Source: Mesorhizobium huakuii
GTDB lineage: Bacteria; Pseudomonadota; Alphaproteobacteria; Rhizobiales; Rhizobiaceae
Direction: 5' to 3'
Length of the DNA stretch: 64,000 bases
Assembly (NCBI RefSeq): GCF_014189455.1
Contig: NZ_CP050296.1
Span: 3,220,001-3,284,000, forward strand
This document shows positions 37,774 to 47,605 of the stretch, in pieces. Each line of letters starts with the position of its first letter. Within the stretch, counting starts at the first letter, position 1. A program made the translations under genes and the position numbers. The notes below the pieces were generated by a model, which was not told the origin of the DNA, did no database searches, and saw only the letters and a program-made list of their open reading frames with translations.

Positions 37774-37948
37774 GAAGTCTATATTGCTCCAAAGGCCCCG
37801 GATTTCCAAGTTGGAAGCAAACGACGTGGTCGATCAGGCGATCCAGCGGGACAGTGTCGGTGCCGAAGTTGACAAGCCGCATACGGTTTTGCGCCAACAG
37901 TTGACGAAATGCGCGCAGGTTTCGGTCGAGGCATTTGACCGAATTCAT
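37766..37948 (-). CDS. possible small ORF upstream of the DUF29 gene
   Basis: 60 codons from an ATG preceded by AGGTTAAGG, ending with an 8-base overlap into the DUF29 start, which suggests translational coupling. The peptide (MNSVKCLDRNLRAFRQLLAQ...) has no recognised domain. It could also be the remnant of a longer gene. Confidence 0.35.
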   Translation of the reverse strand: MNSVKCLDRNLRAFRQLLAQNRMRLVNFGTDTVPLDRLIDHVVCFQLGNPGPLEQYRLHE

Positions 37949-37970
37949 GAACCTTAACCTGGAAGCGGCC

Positions 37971-39683
<1,713 letters not shown>

Positions 39684-39850
39684 CAGCGATTGCTCCGAAA
39701 ATGCGGTGTGGTTGAGGCTGGGCTGCACATTGCAGCCATCCAATGGTCACGCAATGACCCGCTGGGCGACACCTTCTGATCAGATTTGGCGGTTGAGGTT
39801 GGCAGGTCACCCCAAAACGACCGTTTGCCAAATCGATGGAAGGAAAATCC

Positions 39851-40240
39851 ATGCGCAAAACGATAATTCTTGCAGCCGCCGCCAGCCTGATGCTGGCCGG
39901 TGCAGCCAGTGCCCAGCAACAACCCGCGCAACAGCCCGCTCCGGCCGCGCCTGCTCCCAAGGAAACGACGCCCGCCCCTGGCGGTCAGCAGGCCGCGCCG
40001 GCGATCCAGAGCGTCAACATCGTCGACATCACCGAGCTGCCGAAGGACACCCAGACGCAGGTCAATCAGGTGATCGCCCAGCGCGGTGACGCCGGTCTGC
40101 AGAAACTGCGCAGCTCGATCGACGCCACCCCCAAGGTAAAGTCTGCCCTCGAGGCCAAGGGAATGACCTCGGCGCAGGTGGTCGCGGCCAGCATGCAGCC
40201 CAACGGCGCGCTGACCCTGATCACCAAAAAGGCCAGCTGA
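39851..40240 (+). CDS. small secreted Pro/Ala/Gln-rich protein
   Basis: 129 residues. Signal peptide LAAAASLMLAGAASA-QQ, then a low-complexity QQPAQQPAPAAPAPKETTPA linker, then a compact domain (VDITELPKDTQTQVNQVIAQ ... LQKLRSSIDATPKVKSALEA) with no family that I recognise. A GGAAGGAAAATCC ribosome site precedes the ATG. It is on the opposite strand, inserted between ureC and ureB. Confidence 0.75.
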   Translation: MRKTIILAAAASLMLAGAASAQQQPAQQPAPAAPAPKETTPAPGGQQAAPAIQSVNIVDITELPKDTQTQVNQVIAQRGDAGLQKLRSSIDATPKVKSALEAKGMTSAQVVAASMQPNGALTLITKKAS

Positions 40241-40314
40241 TAAGCCGGCGCGGCGGGCCGGCATCCGGTCCGCCGGCCGCATCGTGCGTCCGCGAGCGCT
40301 CGACACCACCGGTC

Positions 40315-40620
40315 TCACAGCTTGCCCATCACCTTCTGCTGGAACCCATAGACCTCGCGCTTGCCGCCAAGTGGCACCAGCGTGACGTCGCGTTCCTGGC
40401 CCGGTTCGAAGCGCATGGCGGTGCCGGCGGCAATGTCGAGACGCATGCCGCGCGCCTGTTCGCGGTCGAACTTCAGCCCCTCATTGGTTTCGAAGAAATG
40501 GTAGTGGCTGCCGACCTGGACCGGCCGGTCGCCGCTGTTGGCGACTTTCAGGGTCACGGTCGGCAGGCCCTTGTTGAGCTCGATGTCGCCTTGGACGGGG
40601 ATGATTTCGCCGGGGATCAT
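40315..40620 (-). CDS. ureB: urease subunit beta
   Basis: 101 residues, the normal length. [19 protein letters not shown] at the start, [11 protein letters not shown] and [18 protein letters not shown] are the family signatures. Forms the (alpha beta gamma)3 enzyme with UreA and UreC. Six bases separate it from ureJ. Confidence 0.97.
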   Translation of the reverse strand: MIPGEIIPVQGDIELNKGLPTVTLKVANSGDRPVQVGSHYHFFETNEGLKFDREQARGMRLDIAAGTAMRFEPGQERDVTLVPLGGKREVYGFQQKVMGKL

Positions 40621-40626
40621 CTGAGA

Positions 40627-41214
40627 TCACACGACGCCGAAGGCGAGGCCGACGCCGATCGCCGCGCAGGCAGCACCGGCGACACGCGCCAGACCGCGGA
40701 ACCTCATGCCAAGGCCCAGGCCCGCGGCGATGCCAACGGCATGCAGCAGCACGGTGGCGACGGCAAAGCCGGCCATGTATTCGAGCCCGCCGGCATTTTC
40801 CGGCACTTCGGTGCCGTGCGCGTGCCCGTGGAACAGCGCGAATAGGCCGATAATGGCGACGCCGGCCGAGACGGGCAGATCGATGGCCAGCGCCACCAGC
40901 AGGCCAAGCGCCACGACGGAGGCCAGTATGCCCGGCTCGACGAAGGGCACCGGCACATGTGCCATGCCAAGGGCCGCGCCGCCCAGCATGACGCCGACAA
41001 AGGCCGCCGGCCACGCCCAGACCGCCCTGCCGCCCTTGAGCGCCGCCCACAAGCCAACGGCGACCATCACGGTCATATGATCAAGGCCGGACAGAGGATG
41101 CATGAAGCCGGCCGTGAAGGACGACGTCGTACCGACGCCGACATGGGCGTAGGCGGGCATGGCCGGAGCCAGAAACAGGATGGCCGAGAGGGACAGTCGT
41201 TTGGCAGGGATCAT
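40627..41214 (-). CDS. ureJ: HupE/UreJ-family membrane protein
   Basis: 195 residues, signal-like first helix, six to seven helices. The nickel/cobalt permease motif HPLSGLDHMTVMVAVGLWAA (helix 1) and FALFHGHAHGTEVPE (a later helix) are typical of HupE/UreJ. It probably imports Ni2+ for urease. It sits between DUF1272 and ureB, as in other Rhizobiales urease operons. Confidence 0.93.
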   Translation of the reverse strand: MIPAKRLSLSAILFLAPAMPAYAHVGVGTTSSFTAGFMHPLSGLDHMTVMVAVGLWAALKGGRAVWAWPAAFVGVMLGGAALGMAHVPVPFVEPGILASVVALGLLVALAIDLPVSAGVAIIGLFALFHGHAHGTEVPENAGGLEYMAGFAVATVLLHAVGIAAGLGLGMRFRGLARVAGAACAAIGVGLAFGVV

Positions 41215-41248
41215 TTCTATTTGCCTTCCGTTTCCAGTGTCACGCTAT

Positions 41249-41503
41249 TCACGCGGCCTTGCGCGGGCCGCAGCCCTCGGCCTTGAGGATGCGCTTGGTC
41301 GAAGCCGGATATTTCTTCAGCATCGCGGCAGGGCGGATCGGCCGGACCGAAAAATTGCCGCCGCAATTGGGGCAGGCGCCGCCCAGCACGTGTTCCACGC
41401 AATCGGCGCAGAAGGTGCATTCGAAGGTGCAGATCAACGCATCCGTAGCCTCCGGCGGTAGATCCTTGTCGCAGCACTCGCAGTTTGGGCGCAGCTCGAG
41501 CAT
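41249..41503 (-). CDS. DUF1272 cysteine-rich protein
   Basis: 84 residues. Cysteine pairs CECC, FECTFCADC and CPNCGG suggest two zinc-binding sites (LRPNCECCDKDLPPEA, CEHV-like knuckles). DUF1272 is recognised from the pattern. Ten bases after the ureA stop, so co-transcribed with urease. Metal-related function is inferred. Confidence 0.88.
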   Translation of the reverse strand: MLELRPNCECCDKDLPPEATDALICTFECTFCADCVEHVLGGACPNCGGNFSVRPIRPAAMLKKYPASTKRILKAEGCGPRKAA

Positions 41504-41513
41504 CTCTGCCTCC

Positions 41514-41816
41514 TCACCTGATGGGCTCGTGCACGGTCACCAGCTTGGTGCCGTCGGGGAAGGTCGCCTCCACCTGCACGTCATGGATCATCTCGGCGAT
41601 GCCTTGCATCACCTGCGCGCGGGTGACGACATGGGCGCCGGCCTCCATCAGTTCGGCGACCGGGCGGCCATCGCGGGCGCCCTCGACGACGAAGTCGGTG
41701 ATCAGCGCGATCGCTTCCGGATGGTTGAGCTTGACGCCGCGCTCCAGCCGCTTGCGGGCCACGATCGCCGCCATGGCGATCAGCAGCTTGTCCTTTTCCC
41801 TTGGTGTCAGGTTCAT
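41514..41816 (-). CDS. ureA: urease subunit gamma
   Basis: 100 residues, the standard length. [40 protein letters not shown] and [20 protein letters not shown] match the family throughout. Follows ureD by 28 bases. Confidence 0.98.
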   Translation of the reverse strand: MNLTPREKDKLLIAMAAIVARKRLERGVKLNHPEAIALITDFVVEGARDGRPVAELMEAGAHVVTRAQVMQGIAEMIHDVQVEATFPDGTKLVTVHEPIR

Positions 41817-41844
41817 GCGGTTTCCAAAGATGAGGCAGACAGGA

Positions 41845-42687
41845 TCACAGTGACCATAATTTGGGCAGCCCCGCCTTTCCGTTGAGCAATCCGACGAGCG
41901 GAACCAGCCGCTGGCGCAGTTGGTAGCCGTCCTCGGCATAAAGCCTCGCAAGAAGCTTGCCAGATGCCCTGACGCTCCAGGCGCTGGCGCCGCCCTGGTC
42001 GCCGACGATCTCCCGGACCGGGTCGAGCAGAGCCTCGGCCCGCGACGACACCAGCAGCAGCGTTGCCACCGCGATCGCGCCGCCGCTGGCCGCCGGACGG
42101 GCGAGCGTCGCCGCGATGCCAGGTCCGATGCGGAAATCCTCGGCATGGATGAGCAAACCATCCTGGCGAACACGCCAGCGGTCGTGAAAAGTGCCTTGCG
42201 CGGCGCGTTCGCCCATCGCCAGGCGACCGAAGACGGTGGCCTCCAGCACCAGCGCCTCGGCCCCCGCCGCAAGCTCGACATCGAGCGTGCGGGCAAAGGC
42301 CGCTCGGTCGAAAACGATGGTTTCCTGCGGCAGCCAGGCGATGCGGCCGTTTTCGCCGACAGTCAGCTTAACCCGCACCTCGGCATGGTCGGTTGCGGCG
42401 CGATAGACCTTCTCGCAGGCCTGGGTCGTTATCGACGCCGAGGCTTCTGTGCCGACATCCACATCCCAGCCGATGCGGTCGCCGCCGGTCAGTCCACCGG
42501 CGGTGTTGATCAGCACCGCCTCCAGCGGATCGGCCGAAACGGCCGGCAGCCTTATCTTGGCGGAGCCGTCCTGATAGAGGCGCCGCAGCCGCGTGCGGCC
42601 GTCCGCGCTGGCGCAGCCCAGCTGCGCCAGACCCGCGGCGCGCTGGGCCAAAGGGGCCGAAAACTTGGTATATTCGATCGTATCCAC
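41845..42687 (-). CDS. ureD: urease accessory protein UreD
   Basis: 280 residues. [38 protein letters not shown] and [20 protein letters not shown] are typical. Scaffold that binds apo-urease and recruits UreF/UreG. First gene of the urease series; the operon promoter should lie in the 200-base spacer shared with the divergent NodFE-like gene. Confidence 0.96.
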   Translation of the reverse strand: MDTIEYTKFSAPLAQRAAGLAQLGCASADGRTRLRRLYQDGSAKIRLPAVSADPLEAVLINTAGGLTGGDRIGWDVDVGTEASASITTQACEKVYRAATDHAEVRVKLTVGENGRIAWLPQETIVFDRAAFARTLDVELAAGAEALVLEATVFGRLAMGERAAQGTFHDRWRVRQDGLLIHAEDFRIGPGIAATLARPAASGGAIAVATLLLVSSRAEALLDPVREIVGDQGGASAWSVRASGKLLARLYAEDGYQLRQRLVPLVGLLNGKAGLPKLWSL

Positions 42688-42889
42688 GCCGTCAGGTTAA
42701 GCCCTGCGGCGGTTTTGTCGATATATAGCTTGTTGCTTGATGGCGTTTCCGTTTCTATAGAGGGAGCCACCTCGGTACGGTCAGGCGATGCTTGGCGGGG
42801 GTAGAAGGCGATGATCGCGGCCTGATATCGAGGACAAGAAGGCGCTGTTCAGTTGGCGTCGGGAAACGACAAAGTGGGGAAGAGACCGA

Positions 42890-44356
42890 ATGGCTGACCA
42901 ACTGGCGACGGATATCATCGAAAAGATCAAGGCCCATGCCGAGCCGGGCGGTGAAGAAATCACCACCAGCACCGAATTGACGTCGCTGGGCATCCATTCG
43001 CTGGAGTTGACGGAGATCATTTTCGACCTCGAGGAGCAGTATGGCATCGAGATCGAGATGAACACCGTCGATGCCTGGAGCAATCTGAAGAATGTTGGCG
43101 ACATGGTCGAGGCCGTTCGCGCGCTGATCGCGAAAAAGCCTGACCGAATGCTGAAACGCGTCGTCATTACCGGCATTGGCGGGCTGTGCGGACTTGGCGT
43201 CGATGCGCAGTCGATCTGGACCGAAATGCGGGCCGGCCGTTCGGCCATCGGCCCGATCGACAATCCCTTCCTGCATGACCTGAAGGTCAAGACCGGCTGC
43301 GAGATCAAGGCGCTGCCCGATCACGGCATCGAGCGCAAGCAGCTGGTGTCGATGGACCGCTTCAGCCTGCTGGCGGTGATCGCTGCGAAGGAGGCCATGC
43401 AGCAGTCCGGCCTGGCCCCGCATGCCGACAACACCTATCGCATGGGAACCATTGTCGGCGTCGGCGTCTGCGGCTTCGAGACCGTTGAGGAGAATTATCG
43501 CGCCATCCTGGTCGAGGGCAAGAATCGCGCCGGCATCTTCACCGTGCCCAGGGTCATGCCGGGCGCCGCCGCTGGCCAGGTCAGCATGCATCTTGGCCTG
43601 CGCGGACCGGTCTTCGGCGTCACCTCGGCCTGCTCGTCGGCCAACCACGCCATCGCCTCGGCGGTCGACCAGATCAGGCTCGGCCGCGCCGATGTCATGG
43701 TCGCCGGCGGCACCGATGCGCCGCTGGTCTGGGGCGTGCTCAAGGGCTGGGAAGCGTTGCGCGTTCTGTCGCCCGACACCTGCCGGCCATTCTCGGCCGA
43801 CCGCCAGGGCCTGGTGCTCGGCGAAGGTGCGGGCATGGCGGTTCTGGAAAGCTACGATCACGCCATGGCGCGTGGCGCCACCATCCTCGCCGAAATCGCC
43901 GGCGCCGGCCTTTCGGCCGATGCCTCCGACATCGTCGCCCCGACCGTCGAGGGACCGGAAGCGGCGATGCGCTTCTGCCTGGCGGATGCCGGGCTCAATC
44001 CCGAGGACATCGACTATCTCAACGCGCATGGCACCGGCACCAAGGCCAACGACCAGATCGAGACCAACGCGATCAAGCGCGTCTTTGGCGAGCATGCGCG
44101 GGCGCTGTCGATCTCTTCGACGAAGTCGATGCACGCTCATTGCCTGGGTGCGTCGGGTGGGCTGGAGATGATCGCCTGCGTCATGGCGATCCGTGAAGGC
44201 GTCGTGCCGCCGACCGCGAATTACCGCGAACCCGATCCCGATTGCGATCTCGACGTGACGCCCAATGTCGCACGCGAGCGCAAGGTGCGCGCCGCGATCA
44301 GCAACGGTTTTGCCTTCGGCGGCACCAACGCGGTGCTGGCATTCAAGGCGATCTGA
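42890..44356 (+). CDS. NodF-like acyl carrier protein fused to NodE-like beta-ketoacyl synthase
   Basis: 488 residues in one frame, start after GGGGAAGAG. Residues 1-86 are a NodF-like carrier: [20 protein letters not shown] with Ser37 as the 4'-phosphopantetheine site (HSL, not the usual DSL) and [17 protein letters not shown]. From Met87 (43148) a complete ketosynthase follows: [14 protein letters not shown], then Cys248 ([10 protein letters not shown]), His380 ([11 protein letters not shown]) and His417 (SMHAHCLGA), an intact triad. Many stretches ([29 protein letters not shown]) read like rhizobial NodE. In known rhizobia nodF and nodE are separate genes. One extra A in the A5 run at about 43130 would recreate a separate NodF ending AKKA-stop, so a one-base deletion or error may have made the fusion. 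No nod box was seen upstream. Confidence 0.9.
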   Translation: MADQLATDIIEKIKAHAEPGGEEITTSTELTSLGIHSLELTEIIFDLEEQYGIEIEMNTVDAWSNLKNVGDMVEAVRALIAKKPDRMLKRVVITGIGGLCGLGVDAQSIWTEMRAGRSAIGPIDNPFLHDLKVKTGCEIKALPDHGIERKQLVSMDRFSLLAVIAAKEAMQQSGLAPHADNTYRMGTIVGVGVCGFETVEENYRAILVEGKNRAGIFTVPRVMPGAAAGQVSMHLGLRGPVFGVTSACSSANHAIASAVDQIRLGRADVMVAGGTDAPLVWGVLKGWEALRVLSPDTCRPFSADRQGLVLGEGAGMAVLESYDHAMARGATILAEIAGAGLSADASDIVAPTVEGPEAAMRFCLADAGLNPEDIDYLNAHGTGTKANDQIETNAIKRVFGEHARALSISSTKSMHAHCLGASGGLEMIACVMAIREGVVPPTANYREPDPDCDLDVTPNVARERKVRAAISNGFAFGGTNAVLAFKAI

Positions 44357-44542
44357 TCCCGGCCGCTGCTGTCCCAGGTGATCTTGCGTGCGTTTGGAGA
44401 TTCGCCGCGTCTGATTCGGTTGACTGTCCGTGGATGGCGAAACTGTCGTCGTCATATTGATCCTGCCTGGCCGTGCGCCTAATTCTTGGCCACCCGCCAA
44501 CATCGCGCCCCTTGGCGCAAATCCCCGCTCAGGAGTTTCTCG

Positions 44543-45247
44543 ATGGCCGACCTGTCCGCCTTTCCGATCACCACCCGCTGGCCGGCCAAGCATCCCGACC
44601 AGATCCAGCTCTATTCGGCAACGACGCCGAACGGGGTGAAGGTCTCGATCGCCCTGGAAGAGATCGGCCTGCCCTACGAGCCGCATCTGATCAACATCGG
44701 CAAGGACGAAAGCTGGACGCCGGAGTTCCTGTCACTCAATCCCAACGGCAAGATCCCGGCGATCATCGATCCCAACGGCCCGGACGGCAAGCCGATCGGC
44801 CTGTTCGAATCCGGCGCCATCCTGCTGTATCTCGCGGACAAGACCGGCCTGCTCGTTCCGGCCGACGCAGCGCGGCGCTACGAGACGATCCAGTGGGTCT
44901 TCTTCCAGATGGCCTCTGTCGGGCCGATGTTCGGCCAGGTCGGGTTCTTCCACAAATTCGCTGGCCGCGAGATCGCCGACAAGCGCCCGCTGGAGCGCTA
45001 CCGCGACGAATCGCGGCGGCTGATCGGCGTGCTCGACGGCAGGCTGAAGGGCCGCAAGTGGATCATGGGCAATGACTACACCATCGCCGACATCTCGCTG
45101 CTCGGCTGGGTGCGCAATTTGATCGGCTTCTATGAAGCGCGCGACCTCGTCGGCTTCGATGATTTCGCCAATGTGGCCGCATGGCTGGAGCGCGGCCTGG
45201 CGCGGCCGGCGGTACAAAAGGGCCTGACCATTCCGGCAAAGAGCTGA
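44543..45247 (+). CDS. glutathione S-transferase family protein (Nu-class/Ure2p-like)
   Basis: 234 residues from the ATG at 44543 (AGGAG at 44531). LYSATTPNGVKVSIALEEIG with the Thr-x-Asn motif typical of YghU/YfcG disulfide-bond oxidoreductases, NPNGKIPAIIDP, LFESGAILLYLADKTG, and C-terminal GNDYTIADISLLGWV. Such enzymes reduce disulfides with glutathione rather than conjugating it. Single-gene unit. Confidence 0.92.
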   Translation: MADLSAFPITTRWPAKHPDQIQLYSATTPNGVKVSIALEEIGLPYEPHLINIGKDESWTPEFLSLNPNGKIPAIIDPNGPDGKPIGLFESGAILLYLADKTGLLVPADAARRYETIQWVFFQMASVGPMFGQVGFFHKFAGREIADKRPLERYRDESRRLIGVLDGRLKGRKWIMGNDYTIADISLLGWVRNLIGFYEARDLVGFDDFANVAAWLERGLARPAVQKGLTIPAKS

Positions 45248-45250
45248 AGA

Positions 45251-45275
45251 GGCCTGTCGCCACAGGGCGACGGCC
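45251..45275. terminator. hairpin between convergent genes
   Basis: GGCCTGTCGCC and GGCGACGGCC form a stem of about 10 base pairs with one bulged T, located between the GST stop and the histone-like gene stop. No T run; possible bidirectional terminator. Confidence 0.35.
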
Positions 45276-45310
45276 TTGGCCAAAGATACGCGGCCGGGCG
45301 AAGCAGCCTG

Positions 45311-45619
45311 CTACTTCGCCTTGGCCTTCGAGCCGCCCCTGCCGATCACCGAGGCGGCCAGCGAGACGGCACCACGTGCGGTAGCGACCATCGCGCCGGC
45401 GGCGACATTCGCTGCCGTCCGGACGGCGCCGGTTTTGGCCGGCGCCGGCTTGCGCGGGCTTGTGGTCTTCGCGGCCGGAACGACTTTTCTGGGTGCGGCC
45501 TTGCCAAAAGAGCTCTTGGCGTCTTTCGAGCGTTCGGCAATCGCTGGGCCAGCACCGGCTTTCGCCTGAGTTGCCTTGGCAGGCCTCGTCTTTGCGGGTT
45601 TTTTTGCCTTGGTTGCCAT
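45311..45619 (-). CDS. histone H1-like Lys/Ala/Pro-rich protein
   Basis: 102 residues, start MATKAKKPAKTRPAKATQAK. The composition is almost only Ala, Lys, Pro, Thr, Arg and Ser, with KPAK/PAKT-type repeats like the tails of eukaryotic H1 and bacterial H1-like proteins. The C-terminus (AANVAAGAMVATARGAVSLA) is less basic and may form one amphipathic helix. Probably binds DNA or RNA; function inferred from composition. Confidence 0.75.
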   Translation of the reverse strand: MATKAKKPAKTRPAKATQAKAGAGPAIAERSKDAKSSFGKAAPRKVVPAAKTTSPRKPAPAKTGAVRTAANVAAGAMVATARGAVSLAASVIGRGGSKAKAK

Positions 45620-45712
45620 TGGAAAATTCCTTACACCGGACAAACGGTCTGTCAGGCATAACGGCGTGAAACTCTTAAGGTTCCCGTTCAAAAATACCGA
45701 AAATTAAGCGTG

Positions 45713-46324
45713 TTAACCAATGACCAGGTCGGCTGCCCTGCGTCGGGCCAGCACGCGTTCGATGTTGGGCATGTCATTGGAGACGATCCAGGCGCGCGCA
45801 TCCTCATCGGAACGGCCATGGCCGTGCCAGCGCTCCATCAAGCGGCGCTCGAGCTCGTTGCGCGGCACGTCGACGAAGATCGAGAAATCGAACAGCGGCG
45901 CCAGTCGTGACCACGGTTCTTCGTCGAGCAGCAGGTAATTGCCTTCGACCAGGATGAACTTGGTCTCGGTGCCGATGATCGCCGCGGCGGCGCGCGACAG
46001 TTCCATGCTGCGGTCGAAGACGGGAATCGCGATGTCGGGTTCGCCGGCCCGGATGCGCTTCATCAGGGTTTCGAAGCCGGCAAAGTCGAAGGTTTCCGGC
46101 GCGCCCTTGCGCGCCCGCAGGCCGCGCGCGTTGAGTACGATGTCATCATAATGGAAGCCGTCCATCGGCACGACTTCCACTGCCCCTTCCGGCAGAAGGT
46201 CGTGCAGGCCGGCCGACAATGTCGACTTTCCCGCCCCCGGCGGTCCGGCAATGGCGACGATGAAGCGCTTTGACTTGCCGGCGCGCTTGAAGATGGTGGC
46301 GGCGAGGTGGGCGATTTCGGACAT
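45713..46324 (-). CDS. P-loop nucleoside/sugar kinase (uridine kinase/pantothenate kinase-like)
   Basis: About 203 residues from MSEIAHLAATIFKRAG; an ATG ten codons earlier is also possible. Walker A AIAGPPGAGKSTLSAGL, substrate-site VVPMDGFHYDDIVLNARGLR, and lid RRLMERWHGHGRSDEDARAW. Resembles FrcK of rhizobial fructose-uptake operons and CoaA/uridine kinases; the substrate is not determined. Confidence 0.85.
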   Translation of the reverse strand: MSEIAHLAATIFKRAGKSKRFIVAIAGPPGAGKSTLSAGLHDLLPEGAVEVVPMDGFHYDDIVLNARGLRARKGAPETFDFAGFETLMKRIRAGEPDIAIPVFDRSMELSRAAAAIIGTETKFILVEGNYLLLDEEPWSRLAPLFDFSIFVDVPRNELERRLMERWHGHGRSDEDARAWIVSNDMPNIERVLARRRAADLVIG

Positions 46325-46420
46325 GGGGGCCTCACTTGCCTGGATGATTGGCATGATATTCTCGCCGCATCTTGGCGGCAGTCGGTCGAAATTTCAAACC
46401 CTGCGCTCCGCAATCCCGGC

Positions 46421-47521
46421 TCAGGCTGCAACAGGTTGGCCAATGCGCAGGAACGCGCTGTCGAACGGCACGTCCCAGGTGGAACCGCCGGCCGAGAGCC
46501 GCATCTGGCCATCGGCCGTTGTGATCTCCTGTGGGGGTTCGCCGCCTGATGCCGGCAGCGCGCCGATAACATGGCGGAACGAAAAGCTGTGGCCTTCGCT
46601 GAGTGCAAAGGCGGTCGCCACGCCCTCGCGCTTCAGCCAGTTGTCGCCGATCGAGGCGGCATGGCCGACGGCGGCGCGGCCATCCTCGATGCCGAGCACG
46701 CCGAGATGCCGGCCGCTCCATGGCGCATAGTCGCGCCCGCCATTGCTCAGCCACAGCATGGTGATCGGCAGCTCGGCCGGGTTCTTCAGCACCAGCACCA
46801 GATCGTCCTCGGCCTGGCGCGCCAGCGCCGTCCAGCCCGGCCCGCCATGCTCGGCTTCGACCAAAGTGATGAAATCCTCGCGCCGGTCCTCCATGCGGTA
46901 TTGCGTCAGGTCGGCCGTGCCGCCGCCGGCGGCGGGAAACTGGCCGAGGTCGGCCGAGCGCGACGGATAGGCCAGCATGAAGCGGCCGCGCGCGGGATCG
47001 GGCTCCAGCGGATCGTCCAGCGTCGCGGCAAAGCTTTTCGGCGAAAAAGCCAACCTGCCGCCGCCTTTCATCACCGTCATCGGGTGATGGGCGACGGAAA
47101 TCGCGCCGGAGCCGCCGGAAAACACATGTTCCTGGTAGAGGAAAGGATGGCCGTCGATCAGCGTGAAGATTTTATCGACGCTGGCGCCCATCACCTTGTG
47201 GCGCAGCCGGAAGACAGCCCGCCAGCCACCATCCGTGGCACTGCTCTCGGTGACATCCCAGGCGCTGTTGGCGGTCCAGCCATGCAATGGCGCTTCTTCG
47301 ACATCGCTGCGCGAAAACGGCGCGCAGAGGAAATCGCCGGACAGCCGGACCGTGCCTTGCGGCAGGTCCTTCGGCAGCGCCTCACCGGCGTCGACCCAGG
47401 GCGCGCGGTGCAACGGCTTCAATTGGCGTCCGCCGCTCTCGACGACCATGTCGGCGATATGGCCGACGGTGAGGTCGAGCGAAACCGAAATGCCTCTGGC
47501 CTTGATCGTGCAGGTATCCAT
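46421..47521 (-). CDS. galactose mutarotase-like fold protein
   Basis: 366 residues, all-beta carbohydrate-binding fold suggested by GHIADMVVESGGRQLKPLHR, FLYQEHVFSGGSGAISVAHH and WLSNGGRDYAPWSGRHLGVL. It lacks an obvious catalytic His-Glu pair at canonical aldose 1-epimerase spacing, although HH in VAHHPM and Glu in GIEDG may serve. It may be a sugar epimerase or a sugar-binding protein. About 100 bases from the kinase gene on the same strand. Confidence 0.7.
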   Translation of the reverse strand: MDTCTIKARGISVSLDLTVGHIADMVVESGGRQLKPLHRAPWVDAGEALPKDLPQGTVRLSGDFLCAPFSRSDVEEAPLHGWTANSAWDVTESSATDGGWRAVFRLRHKVMGASVDKIFTLIDGHPFLYQEHVFSGGSGAISVAHHPMTVMKGGGRLAFSPKSFAATLDDPLEPDPARGRFMLAYPSRSADLGQFPAAGGGTADLTQYRMEDRREDFITLVEAEHGGPGWTALARQAEDDLVLVLKNPAELPITMLWLSNGGRDYAPWSGRHLGVLGIEDGRAAVGHAASIGDNWLKREGVATAFALSEGHSFSFRHVIGALPASGGEPPQEITTADGQMRLSAGGSTWDVPFDSAFLRIGQPVAA

Positions 47522-47605
47522 AGCGCTCTAACCGATTCTTGAAGGCGCAAGCAGAACCCTTTCGCCGCGGATTGCGCAAGCGCCGCGGCCGGCATTTCGC
47601 ATCAG

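Noticed and set aside
42688..42889. nod box in front of the NodFE-like gene
   Set aside because: Looked for the conserved ATCCAAACAAT...CCAATC layout on both strands; not present. The gene is probably not controlled by NodD.
45063..45659. 198-codon minus-strand frame over the GST end and histone-like gene
   Set aside because: Crosses two real genes in other frames; composition is typical antisense/shifted reading.
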